Under the pieces are notes generated by a model. That model did not search any database. It was not told where the DNA came from and was given only the letters and a program-made list of their open reading frames with translations. This document shows, piece by piece, positions 34,406-46,003 of a stretch of 64,000 nt of DNA. The position numbers and the translations under genes are program-made. The number at the start of each line of letters is the position of its first letter. Within the stretch, counting starts at the first letter, position 1. This stretch comes from Lepiota brunneoincarnata (Eukaryota; Basidiomycota; Agaricomycetes; Agaricales; Agaricaceae), in NCBI GenBank assembly GCA_023014365.1, contig JAEBUN010000002.1:310001-374000 (forward strand), written 5' to 3'.

Positions 34406-35122
34406 TGAAGAGAACTCGACTCTTCAGCACGTGAAAGGCACCGAAACGAAACCGAAACACGATCGAAACACGATCGAAACAGTGCTAACACGAACAAACA
34501 AAGGGGCGAGTGTGGTTGGCGGAACAACCACTGGGCTTTGAAAACCAAGAAAGACGAAGTTATATGTGAGAGAGCGAGAGAGAGAGGGAGAATGAGACTG
34601 AGAGGGAGTTTTTTGGGTCCTCTATTGACTGCCGAGCTCATAAGTGAGCTCGGAACTTTATATACAAGTAAATTATTGTACTAGCTATGTTTTCTGTACC
34701 GAAACGGATCGAAAAATTGAGAGATAACTATACTAGAACAAATCTGGAGAATAAGGAACGTGAAACAGGAGAGATCGTGAAGTTTTCACGACTACGTTAA
34801 CAGGGAAATGGGAAAACAGGAATAGAAAAGATGAAAGGGGTGGTATGCGAGGCTCAGAGGAGTCTATATATGGGGAGAAAACTTATGCTATGGTTCAAGT
34901 TCAGGGAAAGGAATAGAAAAGTAGTGAAAATTTATTTGTTAGGGAATGTAAGAGGTTTCATGTGAAAGGGATATGTCGCGAAATGATAACGGCTTTGTTC
35001 AGCTGGGCGCTCCGAGTTTCTTGATCCGAGTTTGGATTTCGGGTTCCGAGTTCGGGTTCCGAGTCCTACGAGAGGTGGCATAGGGCAGCCTTTGCAGGTG
35101 TAGCCGCTTGCCCACCTCTACA
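34406..35122 (-). repeat. E3 5' LTR
   Basis: 717 bp, TGAAGAG...CTCTACA, followed by CCCA (35123-35126), the copy of the duplication at 18909-18912. Transcription of E3 runs leftward from here. Confidence 0.93.
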
Positions 35123-35441
35123 CCCACCCGAAGAGTTTAGTGATGGACAGGGCCTGCAATATCTCTCATTAGCCAGCTCTTGCTTGACTTGATTACTCGA
35201 CTTCTCTGAGAACTTGGTTGCAGTTTCATTGATTATCAAGGATTCACCTCTCCTCGCCTCCTCACCAGAGGCTGCTTACCGCTTCTGCCCCCAAGAATTG
35301 TTAGCAACCTATACATATACAGTATACTTTAGATGTTTCGAACCAAGAGCCCATTAGTGTGAATATTGGTACGTATAATGATAAACGAATGGCGGGCAGA
35401 ATGAGCAGCCGCGTGCCTCCCCCCCCCATCTTGAACTGGTC
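35123..35441. other. Host DNA between E3 and the SLT gene
   Basis: This is the 3' flank of the lysozyme-like gene. It includes a C-homopolymer near 35419-35428. No other feature is seen. Confidence 0.4.
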
Positions 35442-36759
35442 CTAATAACATTTATCGAGGTTAAAATACTGTCCGATACGGGGCTTGTGGCTGTATGCGT
35501 CAATGTTCTGGCACCAACCGTTCAGAAACTGATGCAGACTAGGGAAGCAAAGACGCGTGAGTCCTCATTAGGCCGGAGAAATCTCCAGTGACACCTACTA
35601 GTCGAGGTTTTTCTGACACGTGCAGCAACCACTACTGCGAGCACGAGTAGCATCTGCCTGTTGGTGCCAGTTGTTATTGGTGCTCGTGCAAGGAACACCA
35701 AAGGGTTGGGTGAACGTACATATGTCATGCCAGGCGCCCAACCATTGTACTCCCCGATAGTCCTTAGCAGATTGTTGTCATTTTTGGCCAGAGTGTCTGC
35801 AAAGTACTTGGCAGCAGTGCGGACATTGAAATCCTATACGAAACACTCAGAAAACCGGGCACCAGCTGCAGCAAAAGAAATCGCGCGAACCGGATCGGAG
35901 CAATCACCCCCTGGTGCTCCTTTGCACTTCGCACTTGTGATTTGCATGAGGCCATGCTCTCCTCCCCCGCCAATTGAGTCACGATCACAGGAACTCTCCT
36001 GCATGGCAAGGGAAGCCAAAAAGATGGGCGGAATCCCGTATTCGCGACCATACTTGTTGAATATATCAACGTACTTCTCGCAATTGCCCTTGAACGGACT
36101 GCGAGGATCGTCCAGCGCCTCTGTCAAAGAGACAACTACTACATCTTTGATATTTACAGCGGGAGGTTTCCACCCTCCGTCATCGATACCACAGTTGAGA
36201 AATGCGAGACTTCCATTGGGTCCAGTGGTCGCTGTGGTTTTTCCTGTCATTCCGTCAGAAGAGTTTTTTTTGTAGCACGGGAACTAATAAACTTACCGGT
36301 AGCACCGCTCTCAGGACAGTGTTTTGAGGGAGCGCTAATATGAAGTTCGCCCTTCTTGTCGCTGGTAGAGTCGTCATAGGTTGCTTTTGTCTCCTTGGAA
36401 GCATCGCCCTTGGATGGAGAGGCCTGCGGCGTCGGTAGCAGTGATCGTTTGAGAAGCAGTAGCTTTGGGTGGGGTAGGCTTGTCTCTGACAGAGGAGGTA
36501 GCTCCCGAAACCTATCGTCTGCTTACTGGTATCCGACCAAAGGAAGAATATAACCAGAAGAAGGAGGCAACTTTACCTTGTCTTCTTTGGGGCGGCTTGG
36601 GCAACGCTTTGCCGGAGAGCCCCTCCGGCCGGGTGTCATAAATGGGGCCCGCGCAGCAATGCCAAAATGACGGGCGACCAGGCCACGCTTGTGGGGTATG
36701 CCAGCGCCTGCGACGGCAAGAACGAAGAATGAGTTGAGCAGGGCTATAGCGAGCCTCAT
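35442..36759 (-). CDS. Secreted lysozyme-like / lytic transglycosylase (SLT, GH23-type) protein
   Basis: SLT-fold enzymes cleave the MurNAc-GlcNAc bond of peptidoglycan; fungal members are secreted. Exons (minus): 36577-36759, about 36297-36511, 35891-36243, 35720-35833, 35599-35657 and 35442-35538, with GT..AG introns of 53-65 nt. Translation starts with a signal peptide (MRLAIALLNSFFVLAVAGAG), then KR-rich propeptide-like sites and a Thr/Ser/Lys linker. The domain follows: IFNKYGREYGIPPIFLASLAMQESSC (catalytic Glu in MQES), GGEHGLMQIT, then DFNVRTAAKYFADTLAKNDN, GEYNGWAPGMTY, CCTCQKNLDYLHQFLNGW. The last exons join exactly in frame. Oddity: exon 2 as drawn is one base out of frame (near 36420-36425) unless splicing starts at another AG, such as after 36501. 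The stop is TAG at 35442-35444. Confidence 0.85.
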
Positions 36760-37446
36760 GGAGAGTTACTGGCGGAAAAAGAGAAGAAAAAAACCGATCG
36801 GGAGGGAGATTGTCGCTTTATTTGAACCTGCAAACAAGGAGGAGACAGCCGTAAAGACACGACAAGCTTTTCTAGTAAGAACATCTCACTTGCTTGTTTA
36901 TTATTGTTCATTTACCTGACAACACGATGTGTGGCGCTCGCGCTCCGTTTCTTATGCGTCATCAATTATGCAATTATTTATTATTGCACGATAGCGCGGA
37001 ATTTCTTTTTCCTCTCTGCATTCCCACTCTATTAACCGCTTAAAAGTTGCGATAATATGGAATAAAGTCAGTAGTGTAATACATGAGGACGGCTGAGCAT
37101 GCTAGGTTGAACCCTCGTGTGATCGCTTACATCGGATTTGGCAATCTCACGGTTAATGCAACTCATAATTTAGTTGCAACATAAAATTTTGACTTAATCG
37201 ATAGCGAACCTATCGTAGTCTAATTTCTTTTGAAAGTTATTCTTACCGGAACGACCACTCGGGTCACCCGGTCGTACAGATCCGGCGACTGCATGTGATG
37301 AATCGTATTTGACTCGAACAAGATCTGCATTTTTCATCGCTGACACTATATCAAAACTGCGCGCCCCTGGAGATTTGCTTTATTGTCCCCGCGCAGGACT
37401 ATCTCCTAAATAAGTAATCGAGCTCAGGATCCTTGGCCAGGGTATA
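36760..37446. other. Promoter flank and intergenic DNA
   Basis: AT-rich DNA upstream of the lysozyme-like gene. No coding frame of note, RNA gene or repeat is recognised. Confidence 0.4.
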
Positions 37447-37552
37447 GCCCAATTGAGACACAGGGCCTCTAACTCAGGGATCATCAGTGGTGTAGGGTAC
37501 AGGGTGGAGGGTACTTACTGTCAGCCATAATCCCTTTGATCGACCGATAGAT

Positions 37553-37566
37553 GACGTGTATATAAG
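37553..37566 (+). promoter_or_regulatory. TATA box of small-gene copy 1
   Basis: GACGTGTATATAAGACC, identical to 48562-48578 in copy 2. It lies about 255 bp upstream of the first ATG of the basic ORF, with putative introns in between. Confidence 0.6.
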
Positions 37567-37815
37567 ACCTTCAGAATTAGCTCCTTGGTATCATACGAGC
37601 TTCGCATCCACCGCTCTCTTCTCCTCTGAAAACGATCCAAAGACCCTCTACTGCAAATAAGCTCCCTCAGGGTTTTTGTGTATATGACTGAATCATGTTC
37701 CCTCATTTATTGATTGGACACCAGCAACAGGACAATGGGTACTGGTGCATCCTGACGAGTTTAACTCCCAACTACCTCCTAACAATGTGATGGTACACAG
37801 GCAGCAATACGCAGA

Positions 37816-38118
37816 ATGGAATGGCGGAGTCCGTGGATTCAATTAAGACAAAAAAAAAAAACGCAGAAAGCACAAAATAAGGCACGGCAAAGGAAGGTGA
37901 GAGAGGCCGCCAGAGCAGCACTCGAAAAGCAAAATACACCGGCCGGAATGGCGGCACGGGAAGAGCGAGAGAGAAGACTCGCCCGCAACAGGGAAGCGCG
38001 TGCTGCACTGAAAAAATTGAGAGCAAAGCGGGAAAACGGCCAGCGCGAGGAAGACTCGGCACCCGTGACCCTAGAATATTTAGATAATTTGTATTTGGGC
38101 ACTTCAGCAAAGGGTTAG
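37816..38118 (+). CDS. Small Arg/Lys/Ala-rich protein, copy 1, apparently frameshifted
   Basis: A 100-codon frame rich in Arg, Lys and Ala (AREERERRLARNREARAALKK), predicted helical and strongly basic, followed by EYLDNLYLG. Homologous to 48839-49087. The ATG equivalent to the one in copy 2 is at 37821 (ATGGCGGAG) in a different frame. The two frames would join if the A12 run at 37850-37861 had one base fewer, so a homopolymer slip, real or a sequencing error, is likely. A branch-point and acceptor (CCTCCTAACAATGTGATGGTACACAG) just upstream is conserved in both copies, supporting a spliced transcript. Function unknown; nucleic-acid binding is possible from charge alone. Confidence 0.5.
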   Translation: MEWRSPWIQLRQKKKTQKAQNKARQRKVREAARAALEKQNTPAGMAAREERERRLARNREARAALKKLRAKRENGQREEDSAPVTLEYLDNLYLGTSAKG

Positions 38119-38252
38119 GGCACAATCAAAATTGCTAGACCAATAGTCGTCATTTGGCTGTTGCTTCTTCAAGTCTCGTTGCTCTCAGATGTACTTATGT
38201 TGAAAACCTCAGTATGCCCATTATAAAGTTCCCCATTCGGCAATTTGCACAT

Positions 38253-38420
38253 TGTAGAGGTGGGCATGTGGCTACACATGCAACGACCACCCCATGCCAC
38301 CCCTTGTAGGATTCGGAACCAGAAACACGCCCGAACCCGAAACCCGGAACGAACTCTCGGATCAAGGAACTCGGAGCGCCCAGCTGAAGGGAGCCGTTAT
38401 CACCCCGACAAAACTCAACT
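38253..38420 (-). repeat. Truncated E3-family LTR fragment
   Basis: It begins TGTAGAGGTGGGC and runs through CTCGGAGCGCCCAGCTGAA, the reverse complement of the right end of the E3 LTR. It fades after about 38420. Here it lies opposite in orientation to the LTRs at 18913 and 34406. No duplication is recognised. Confidence 0.75.
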
Positions 38421-38924
38421 AAAAACACGTGCAAGTTGAATAGAAGGTCCAGGCGGAAACACACCCTCCGAACATACCAAACCTACCCCACGTCGACGAA
38501 CTCAAGCCACGCGTGAGCGTTATCCATTGTCTGCTGTCTTCCCCCCTCCCACACACATGCAGCTTGCGGGAGTAGAGATTGGACGTGATGGTACAACTCT
38601 GACTTTCTATTTGTTAGGAACCAAACCAGTTGGCATACCTGCAACCCCAATCGATGGGTTGATGTGGCCGATATTAACCCCAGCGCCCGAGTTCACAACT
38701 GCGACACCCTATACCTCCTTTACAAACGTACCAGGCGTATCCCCCCGGAGAGGTCCACTTCGACTTTTGAATATGCACTCGCACGGTGATGATTACAACT
38801 AACAATTAACAAACACCTCTCATCGTCAAACATCCCAACACACAGAAATAACACAAAAAACCATCCTCCGAATTAAACGGGACAGTGCCAACAAGAGTGC
38901 AAAGATCACAGAAATGAACCAAAT
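38421..38924. other. Unassigned DNA downstream of the GMC gene
   Basis: It contains an 82-codon plus-strand frame beginning MQLAGVEIGRDGTT (ATG at 38557, stop at 38802). It has no recognised family and could be chance. The rest appears to be a 3' flank. Confidence 0.3.
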
Positions 38925-41409
38925 CTATCCCCCATGCGCTTTCCGAATCAAATCCGCAGCCCGTTCTGCAAAAGCATAGACAGGAGCCTGAGTATGCGCA
39001 CTCGGAACAAACGGCTACAAAAGGAAAGGTTTCAGTAAAAATCCATCATTGACCCAAGGCAAAACACCTATGGGGATAACGCACAAAGACAGACGCATCT
39101 ACCACTCTCAAACCTGTCGTCCCCTTGACAGAAAAATCAGGATCGACTACACCCCATTTTGCTCCCTTTGGTGACATCGCGGCAGTCCCGACGGTATGAA
39201 GGATAGGTACTATAACCTGTGGAATGAATGCGTTCAAGAGCTCGTCTGACATGGTCGTGTTGGCGGGCGGGAAGAGCATCTCGGAGACGTGGTTCTTCCA
39301 GGGTGATGCTCTGTAGAAACGTTGAGCGCTGCGAATTCCCTCTCTCATGATAGCAAGATCCAAATCTGAGCCTAGAATATTGAAGTCTATTGTCGGAGGG
39401 TCGAAGGGATGAGACGATTTGAGCGTAATGGAACCGCCTTCGATGACACATTTCGTAAGGATTGGTATGGTAGTATTGACACCGCCAAGTCACATATGTT
39501 GACTCACGAGAAACAGGATGCAGATTCACGACTACGAATCTCGTTACGACCTGAACATCTTCTGTGTGGCGATTTTGAGGAAAGTTGTGTACACTCAACT
39601 GTGGCACCTACCTGGAAGTGGCGGGAGAGGTACGGGACCTCCTGTACTCCTGGTCACGTTCAAGACATCCTGCAGTTTAGGGACAATCAGCACTTAATAA
39701 TGGGATCGGGAGAGGTGTATAAGGACATACGACGGGGAAAAGCTCAATGTGCGGGGAGTTAGTCCCTGGCGTTGGGTCATGTTGTCCTCTAAATGCAGGC
39801 GAGTTTGCTGGGAGACGTATCCAAACAAGGTGATTAAAGTTGACAAAACCCCGACGAGATAACGGGCCTGTATGGGACTTCTTCCACTCCGCAAGCGCAG
39901 AAGTCATGTCAAAGCTATTGCACTATTGAGTCAAAAATAATCATGCGAGGAGGGTCTTCGAAACGTACTCAGTTGTGGGTAGAGTCGTTGGAAGTAAACC
40001 GACAATCCCGACTTGGTCACTCAGATTCTTCCCAACACTCGGGTTGTCAATCAATGAAGGGATCCCAAGGGCTTGCATTTCCGATTTGTCACCGATTCCA
40101 GAGTTAAGCAGGATTTGAGGCGTGTTGATTACACCACCTGAGAGGATCACTTCGTGCCGGGCTTGGAGTTGTTGTCGGGGACCTGGCAAGATGTTTGATT
40201 GACACATTGGAGTGAGCCCCCGGAAAAAAAAAACATACCCTGCGGCCCAGTCGCAAACTCTACTCTACGGAAATCCTTGACTCGAGACGAACTTCCGGTA
40301 GGAAGCACGCGAGTGACATAGGTATTCAGGAGTATATGCACGTTGTCACCCGCGCTGGCGAGATATCCCGTGGCTAGAACTGCTCCTGACACCATCCCGA
40401 ATGGTATGTTGAGCCCAACCTGGATAAACTTTTGGTCAGCTTGTACTCTGCCTGATCGGGTTTCTTGAGGCTTACCTACGCCGATGGGACGTCCGTCGTT
40501 AGAGTCAAGCTTGAAAGGAAACTCGTCCTTCAACACTTTGGCGGTATCCAGTATTAGTTGATTGGCCGGGTGCTCAGTAAACCCAGCTGAGACCCCGATT
40601 TTTCCGGAACTGTCCATGGATTGAGGGATTGAAGGTGACCGGCTTCATTTTGATGTTCGATATTTTGCGAGTACCTCTCGCCCTTTCGATAGAGAAAGGA
40701 ATAAGGGAGCTGTATCGATGCACGACAGAACGGAACCCAACCTTTAGAATGTATGGAAATATTTTGTTCCAAGAAAATCCGGGGTCTTGTACGATGGCCG
40801 CCCACTGGTCATAGTCATCCCTGGATCCGCGAGTGTAATCCATGCCATCTAAGTAAGTGGTAAGCCAGTGGCTAGCAATAGGATTTCTTGGAGGTTTCCA
40901 CGGACTATGCGAAGTACATCCCCCAAGGACTCTAGCTCTTGAATGAACCCATCACACGGTTGTTGGCGTGGACTTGCGGGACGGTAGTGAAGTTCCAGTC
41001 GATGGCGAGCGGAATCGAAGAACTAAATCCTGGAATTTGAGTCTCTGGGACAGTCCTTGTCACTGCGGCTCAACGTGAGTGATCGTCCTGCCATTAGGGG
41101 AGAGAGATACACAGTCACATACGATTGGCCCGCTTCGATTACCAAAACTTGAACGACGCGTTCTCCGCAATCCTCGTAGCGACAGCCCCACCTCCTGCGC
41201 CACCTTTTTTTTTTAAACAAAAAAACCGAAACAAGTCAGGAATGGAACTGGTTTCCCATTTAGTGTGAACGCGTACTCCCGACTACAATGAAATCATAAA
41301 CTTGGCCTTTAGGGAGCTGGTCTAGATGCTGGAAAAACCTGGCTGCTCGGACTAGTTGGGCTGAAGGGAAAAGAGCAACTAGCGCCCAGAAGTAGGAGTG
41401 GGGTCTCAT
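38925..41409 (-). pseudogene. GMC oxidoreductase, aryl-alcohol-oxidase-like, several frameshifts
   Basis: GMC enzymes are secreted FAD oxidases that make hydrogen peroxide from aryl alcohols. The start is MRPHSYFWALVALFPSAQLV (signal peptide, 41409), then YDFIVVG-GGAGGG, the FAD-binding loop, broken by an intron. Family motifs follow: [72 protein letters not shown] (GMC signature 2), and the C-terminal catalytic pair ILHTVGTAAMSPKGAKWG and VPSAHTQAPVYAFAERAADL. Introns are GT..AG and short. Single-base frame breaks that splicing does not explain occur near 41150, about 40935, about 40620 and about 40395. Four such breaks suggest a pseudogene or poor base calling. The stop is TAG at 38925-38927. 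Confidence 0.85.
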
Positions 41410-42905
41410 CTCGGTTAGTGCAATGTCCAAGCTGTTTCGACCATTGGAGTTAAGAGCAAAAGGCTTTAAAGGTCCGCGTTGCTTCTTTCGTGATTGCAGT
41501 CTCGGCTGATCATGCCAGGGTCGTGGAAAGAACATCCACGTCCCGTCAACAGACCAGAAGCACGACCCTGAAACTACGACAGGGGTGTGACGGTTGCCAT
41601 GATGACATCAATTCGCTTCATGCAATGCACATTGTACTACTTACCAACTACTCTTCAACTCATGAGCCCCCCAGCGATGTGTAATGATTTCTGCAGGTGG
41701 AACGCTTCAAATTGTTATCATAGTGGTGTTGCTACACGATCGGACGGGCGTGGGTCCTGAGTACGGGACAGCCGTCAACGCGTCAACTATCCCGCACGGC
41801 ATGAAGGATTTTCCCCCGATAGGGCAACTATGATGGCAAGAAGTGCCTGTTAGGCGCGTGCAACGGCCAGCTGTCGGAAATGGTCAACTCGGCAGACTTC
41901 ACCGGGCGTAGCGATCGGCAAATGCCCACCGAGCTCACTCACATTTATCCAGTACAACATGATCCCCACGATCACATCAAGAAGCAGTTCCGATGCACAG
42001 TGTTCATCAGCAAAACCCCGTGGGCTACGGCACGCCGCTGAGACCTCCGCTGATCTTTGGATTCGACGTCCCAGATGCGGGAAGAGACCATTCATGATGA
42101 GAGTCAGGTGCGTTCTTTGGAAAAAGCGCTATTGTGCCCTCCCAGCTCCGAATGGCATCAACCCCGAGCAATAACCAGGCTTCGTGCAACGAGAACCCCA
42201 AGGCGCTAGTCTGTGTGTGGGAGCTGCAGCCTCGATTCGGGCCACATTGCAATAGTCCCCGTCGTCTGGCAGCGAATTTACGAAGATCTGTCGTGTTGGT
42301 AGGAACAATACAACCCGATTCAAGAAATATTATCCCATACACCTTCCTGTCTATTCGTCTTGGCAAATCATGTTACTTACAAAAATACATCCTGGGATCA
42401 CCTGATTATCCAACAAACCCCTTGTTGATCTGATTCCTCGCTTCGGAACATGCTCTGAGAAGCATGGGCATCGTAGGAAGGCCACCCCGGGTTTTCAAAA
42501 CCTCGCCTCTCCCTTGCCCAATCCACACTCGGGTGTACGTTGTGCACCCCTTATCATGTACCATGTGCTCACATCTCCAGCTTAACAACTTGATACCCTC
42601 TTCAAGTTTCCAGTACACGCAAGGAGTTATGTACAACGACGTAGTGTGACCGGCTGGGAAAAAGAAACAAAAAGAACAGCATTTTGGACCAACCGTTGTT
42701 GCATCATTGATGTGCCGGCTGCGCAAGTTGCCGAAACCACTCCGCCCTACACGGGTGTGAGGTATTAAAGTGTACAAGCTACATCCTACCAAGTTGATTC
42801 AGTTCCATCTTACAATTCCCTGTCCAACTAGCAGCAAGCCAAGTGAACAACCTTCACCTAGCCCCCCTCCCGACGGGCAAATTTTCTTTTTGCTGGACGA
42901 TCACT
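41410..42905. other. Unassigned region between GMC and DUF6534-type genes
   Basis: Several open frames of 80-130 codons occur on the minus strand (for example 42406-42792 and 42025-42366). None shows a domain I can name. An undetected intron-rich gene is possible. Confidence 0.3.
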
Positions 42906-44989
42906 ATGGCCGCACTCGACCCCACCTATGGCATGGTGTTCATTGGTCTCATTCTCGCAACATGGTGAGAGACAGAGCATTATGCGCAAAGGCACGATCA
43001 TGACGACCTATGACCCCGATAAGCCTATATGGAGTGAATGTGAGCTGATGTCCAATGTTCCTGCCACTCGTTCGTCTCATGATGCGTGCGTGTGCAGCTG
43101 CTACAGATGTACAACTATTACAGAAGATTCCCCAATGATCACCTAATTCTGAAGATAACCGTGAGCTCAATATCTCTTTTCGCGCCGCCGATATCTCAAT
43201 TATGTCTCGTGAACCATAGGTCGGCTTGGCCATGTACGCCCCCAGTGATTGACGAACGGGTGATGCCCTCGTTAACCACAAGTCGTTTTCAGGCTTTTGG
43301 ATACTATTGGCATTGGGTGCGCTGCTCAAGGGAGTATATTGGTACCTTGTGACGCACTATGGTGATACTTCAGTACTGCCGATCATTGACAAGTACGTCC
43401 ATCCAGTCAGGCTCATGCAACTTGCCTAATGGCATGTTCCCGGTTTCTAGGGGACTTGATGTACGAACCAACGTTGTTAATACTTGACAGTAGAATTTTC
43501 CCACTGATGCATCTCACACGAGAACAGGTGGAGAACTTGTGCATGGTGAGGGGCAGAGAGTATTCTTCACACACCGCCGTCGAGTCGCTGATCATCGCGG
43601 TATCGTAGGTCTTGGTGACCTTTATTGTACAATGGTGGGAATCCTTGTGGCCGAGAATAGACTTGTGGCTGACGATGGTGTCTTCCTATAGCTTCTTTGG
43701 TCATAGCGTTTGGAGTGGTGCGTACAAGTCTTCACCTTGGGCAAGGAGTGTCCCAATTTTAATTCTTCTTCAGTCTCGGGAAAGAATGTGATAGTCACGG
43801 GGTTCATAGTAAGTAGAGTCTCTCATGACGAACGAGCTTGTGAACAAATTCTATCTCAGTACATCCTTACACTCATTACCTTGGGTACGTCAAGTGTTCA
43901 TCCCGCAACCGGTTCTGCAATAATCGATCATTATAATTTCCAGTTCTCGGTCTCGGTAAGTTCCCCTGGTTAGCTCAGCTGCCCGTGGCTTTCGGTGACA
44001 CTGAGAAACACCATGACAGTGATGGGTGCAGAGGATTTTATTCTTATCTATTACGTCGCACTGGGAGTTTCAAAGCAGTGGGTGAATCGCAATCCCCCCC
44101 ACTGACCGTGGTCCTGCTGTTCACCTTGCCGATATCCTTGTTTCTAGGTTCAAGTCGGGCTTGGACTTGGCCTTGCCGCACTCTGTGATATCTCAATTAC
44201 AGTCTCCCTATGTTATTATTTCCGTTTCTACAAGGGAGGCTTTAAGGAGTAAGTGTCCTTATACTCATTCCTCAACCTATTTGTTTAGTTCTCATTGATT
44301 CTTATTGCATAGGACCGACACGCTTTTGGATAAGTTAATGATTTACACTGTCAACCGCGGAATTGCGACAGCGTGAGCACAGGTGTTTTCCTCCATTCTT
44401 GAGATGGCTGAGTAAATCTCCGCGCAGTACCATCCAGACACTCAGTATGGCTTTCGTGCGTAACATGATCACAGAGTGCTTTTTTCCTTTTTTCCCTCGT
44501 TCTGATTCGTAAGACTTTCAGTTTATCGGTATGCCGCAGAACCTCGTATGGGCTCCATTCCACATGGTTCTAAGCAAAGGTCTGTCCGTCGTCCACAAAC
44601 ACAGCAAATATTAATTTTTAATGGGGTGTTCTCTCTCATGTCCAGTTTACATCATCACGCTATTGGCGACGTGAGTTGTCTACAAATCTCCACAGACTAA
44701 AAAACACTTGTCTAAATGCAGCATATGTTCCAGGCTAAATCGCCGCGACCCACATAACGATAATATCGTGCAGGTAAATACCACACAGGTCGAATCGGGT
44801 GTTGTAGGTATATCGATATATACGGAGCAATCTATGCAAGGTGACTCCTTTGCGGTGAGGCCTACCCTCAACTTTTCCCCAAAAAATCCTCTGATGATTC
44901 TGCTTGGATCAAAAGATGCACAAGGTCAATGGGGGATTTTCCAGAAACGCTGCTGGAGGGAATACCTTTGGTTCGGTGACGGTGGATAA
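42906..44989 (+). CDS. DUF6534-type seven-helix membrane protein (intron-rich)
   Basis: The family is a large basidiomycete set of integral membrane proteins of unknown function. Exon 1 begins MAALDPTYGMVFIGLILAT (42906), the typical opening. Later exons give MYNYYRRFPNDHLILKIT, VYWYLVTHYGDTSVL, FFGHSVWSG...VPILILL, DISITVSLCYYFRFYKGGFK, RTDTLLDKLMIYTVNRGIATA, QFIGMPQNLVWAPFHMVLSK and VYIITLLATICSRLN, then a hydrophilic tail ending at 44989. This is the normal order of the family, including the conserved RTD..L..L..Y..N.G motif. Several joins were checked and stay in frame (for example the last two exons). The first exon junction did not resolve cleanly, so the exact exon set or gene integrity is uncertain. 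Confidence 0.7.
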
Positions 44990-46003
44990 AGCATAGTAGG
45001 GGTTGAATCACTCAATTCATAGTGCATACTGCTGGCACTAGTGCATCCATTTGTTTGTATAATACACGTCAACCCAGTGTTTTTTCTTTCAACGCGTTCA
45101 CTTCGGCTTCATTCATTACGTTGGAAAACGGCGGGTAGACAAAATGACTACATAGTATGGGGGGACTTGTGAGGGTTTCGCCCCTGCGAATTATAGGACT
45201 CATCAGAGGGTTTAACCGCTACGCTGACCCACCTTAGCTCATGTAACGGCAGAATTAGACTAACAAACTTGGGGTGGATGTGGGGGGGAGTATGGAATAT
45301 GCTTGGGCGCTTGGTGCGAATGTCTCCCCTGGTGGTTCTCTACTGTTCTTGTTCTGACGACCCCTACAGTACAGTACGGTGATGCTGCGGGACCCTTGTC
45401 GTATACTTGTTAGTGAATTCCGACAAAAAGGCCACCAAGGGTCAATGCACTCGAGAAATTCGGTGGCCTTGCAATGAGCGTTTCGTATCTTGACTTCATG
45501 CCATCCCATTAGACCTTGTCTGGGTTGTTGGGTTAGATATTGTTTTTTCTTTTCACGCGCGACCATAAATGTGAGGATGGTGATGTCATATACTCTTGTG
45601 GGGAAGCCTGTCAGCACCCTTGACCCAAAGGGTGCCCACGACGCGATAGAAGGCGACATCGTGTTGGCGAAAGTGAGGGAACAAAAATACTGGCAGTACA
45701 TGGCCATATGCAACGAGCAATTTTAAGTGTTAAGGAGGGGGTTAGAAAGTGAGTGCGAATGCATCCGTCAGTCGCGGGGCTTCGACCCAGGAGAGAGGGA
45801 GAGAGGGAGAGAGAAAGAGATGTGAGATGAAGGACGAAAGGTGAGATAGCTAGTAGATGAGAGGGGGGCTATATCTCGCTACTTCATAATACATTTTTCT
45901 AGCTAGTTTATATACTATGAAGTGCGATTTCCCACGGGGAAAATGAGAGTATGAAGCACGAGATAGGAAAGAAGAGTAGCTACAAAACTTCAGGTAGCAT
46001 ATG
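44990..46003. other. Unassigned; includes a GA-rich microsatellite
   Basis: Frames at 45255-45713 (-) and 45490-45726 (+) overlap and have no clear family. 45790-45822 is a GAGAGAGG-type purine microsatellite. 45840-45960 is AT-rich with repeated CTAGCTAG-like motifs, possibly part of a decayed LTR. The last bases ATG (46001-46003) are the MITE target duplication. Confidence 0.35.

Larger units (their letters stand above)
18913..35122 (-). mobile_element. E3: Ty3/gypsy element without chromodomain, host of E2 and a solo LTR
   Basis: LTRs at 18913-19627 (715 bp) and 34406-35122 (717 bp) begin TGAAGAG and end CTACA, differing at about six positions by eye. CCCA flanks both outer ends (18909-18912 and 35123-35126), a 4-bp duplication. 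Gag-pol reads on the minus strand from 34334 to 19805. It is interrupted by E2 (22389-30630 plus 5 bp) and a solo LTR (21028-21338 plus 5 bp). Their lengths are 0 and 1 modulo 3, exactly the observed frame relations, so removing them restores one frame. The element would be about 7.65 kb. Many in-frame stops make it inactive. Confidence 0.93.
37447..38210 (+). repeat. Small-gene duplication unit, copy 1 (partner 48337-49742)
   Basis: The shared block includes GTATAGCCCAATTG...CAGGGCCTCT, the GTCAGCCATAATC segment, a TATA box, two putative introns, a basic ORF and a 3' flank (ACCAATAGTCGTCATTTGGCT). Copy 2 has the same order, with about 0.5 kb of extra DNA between its ORF and the 3' flank. Confidence 0.75.

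Noticed and set aside
43970..44045. Possible tRNA-like GGTTAGCTCAG motif
   Set aside because: It has no acceptor stem or T-arm. It lies within the intron/exon region of the DUF6534-type gene.
45490..45726. Retroelement-like frame ending GDIVLAKVREQKYWQYM
   Set aside because: The similarity impression is weak, there are no neighbouring retroelement domains, and the opposite strand is equally open.
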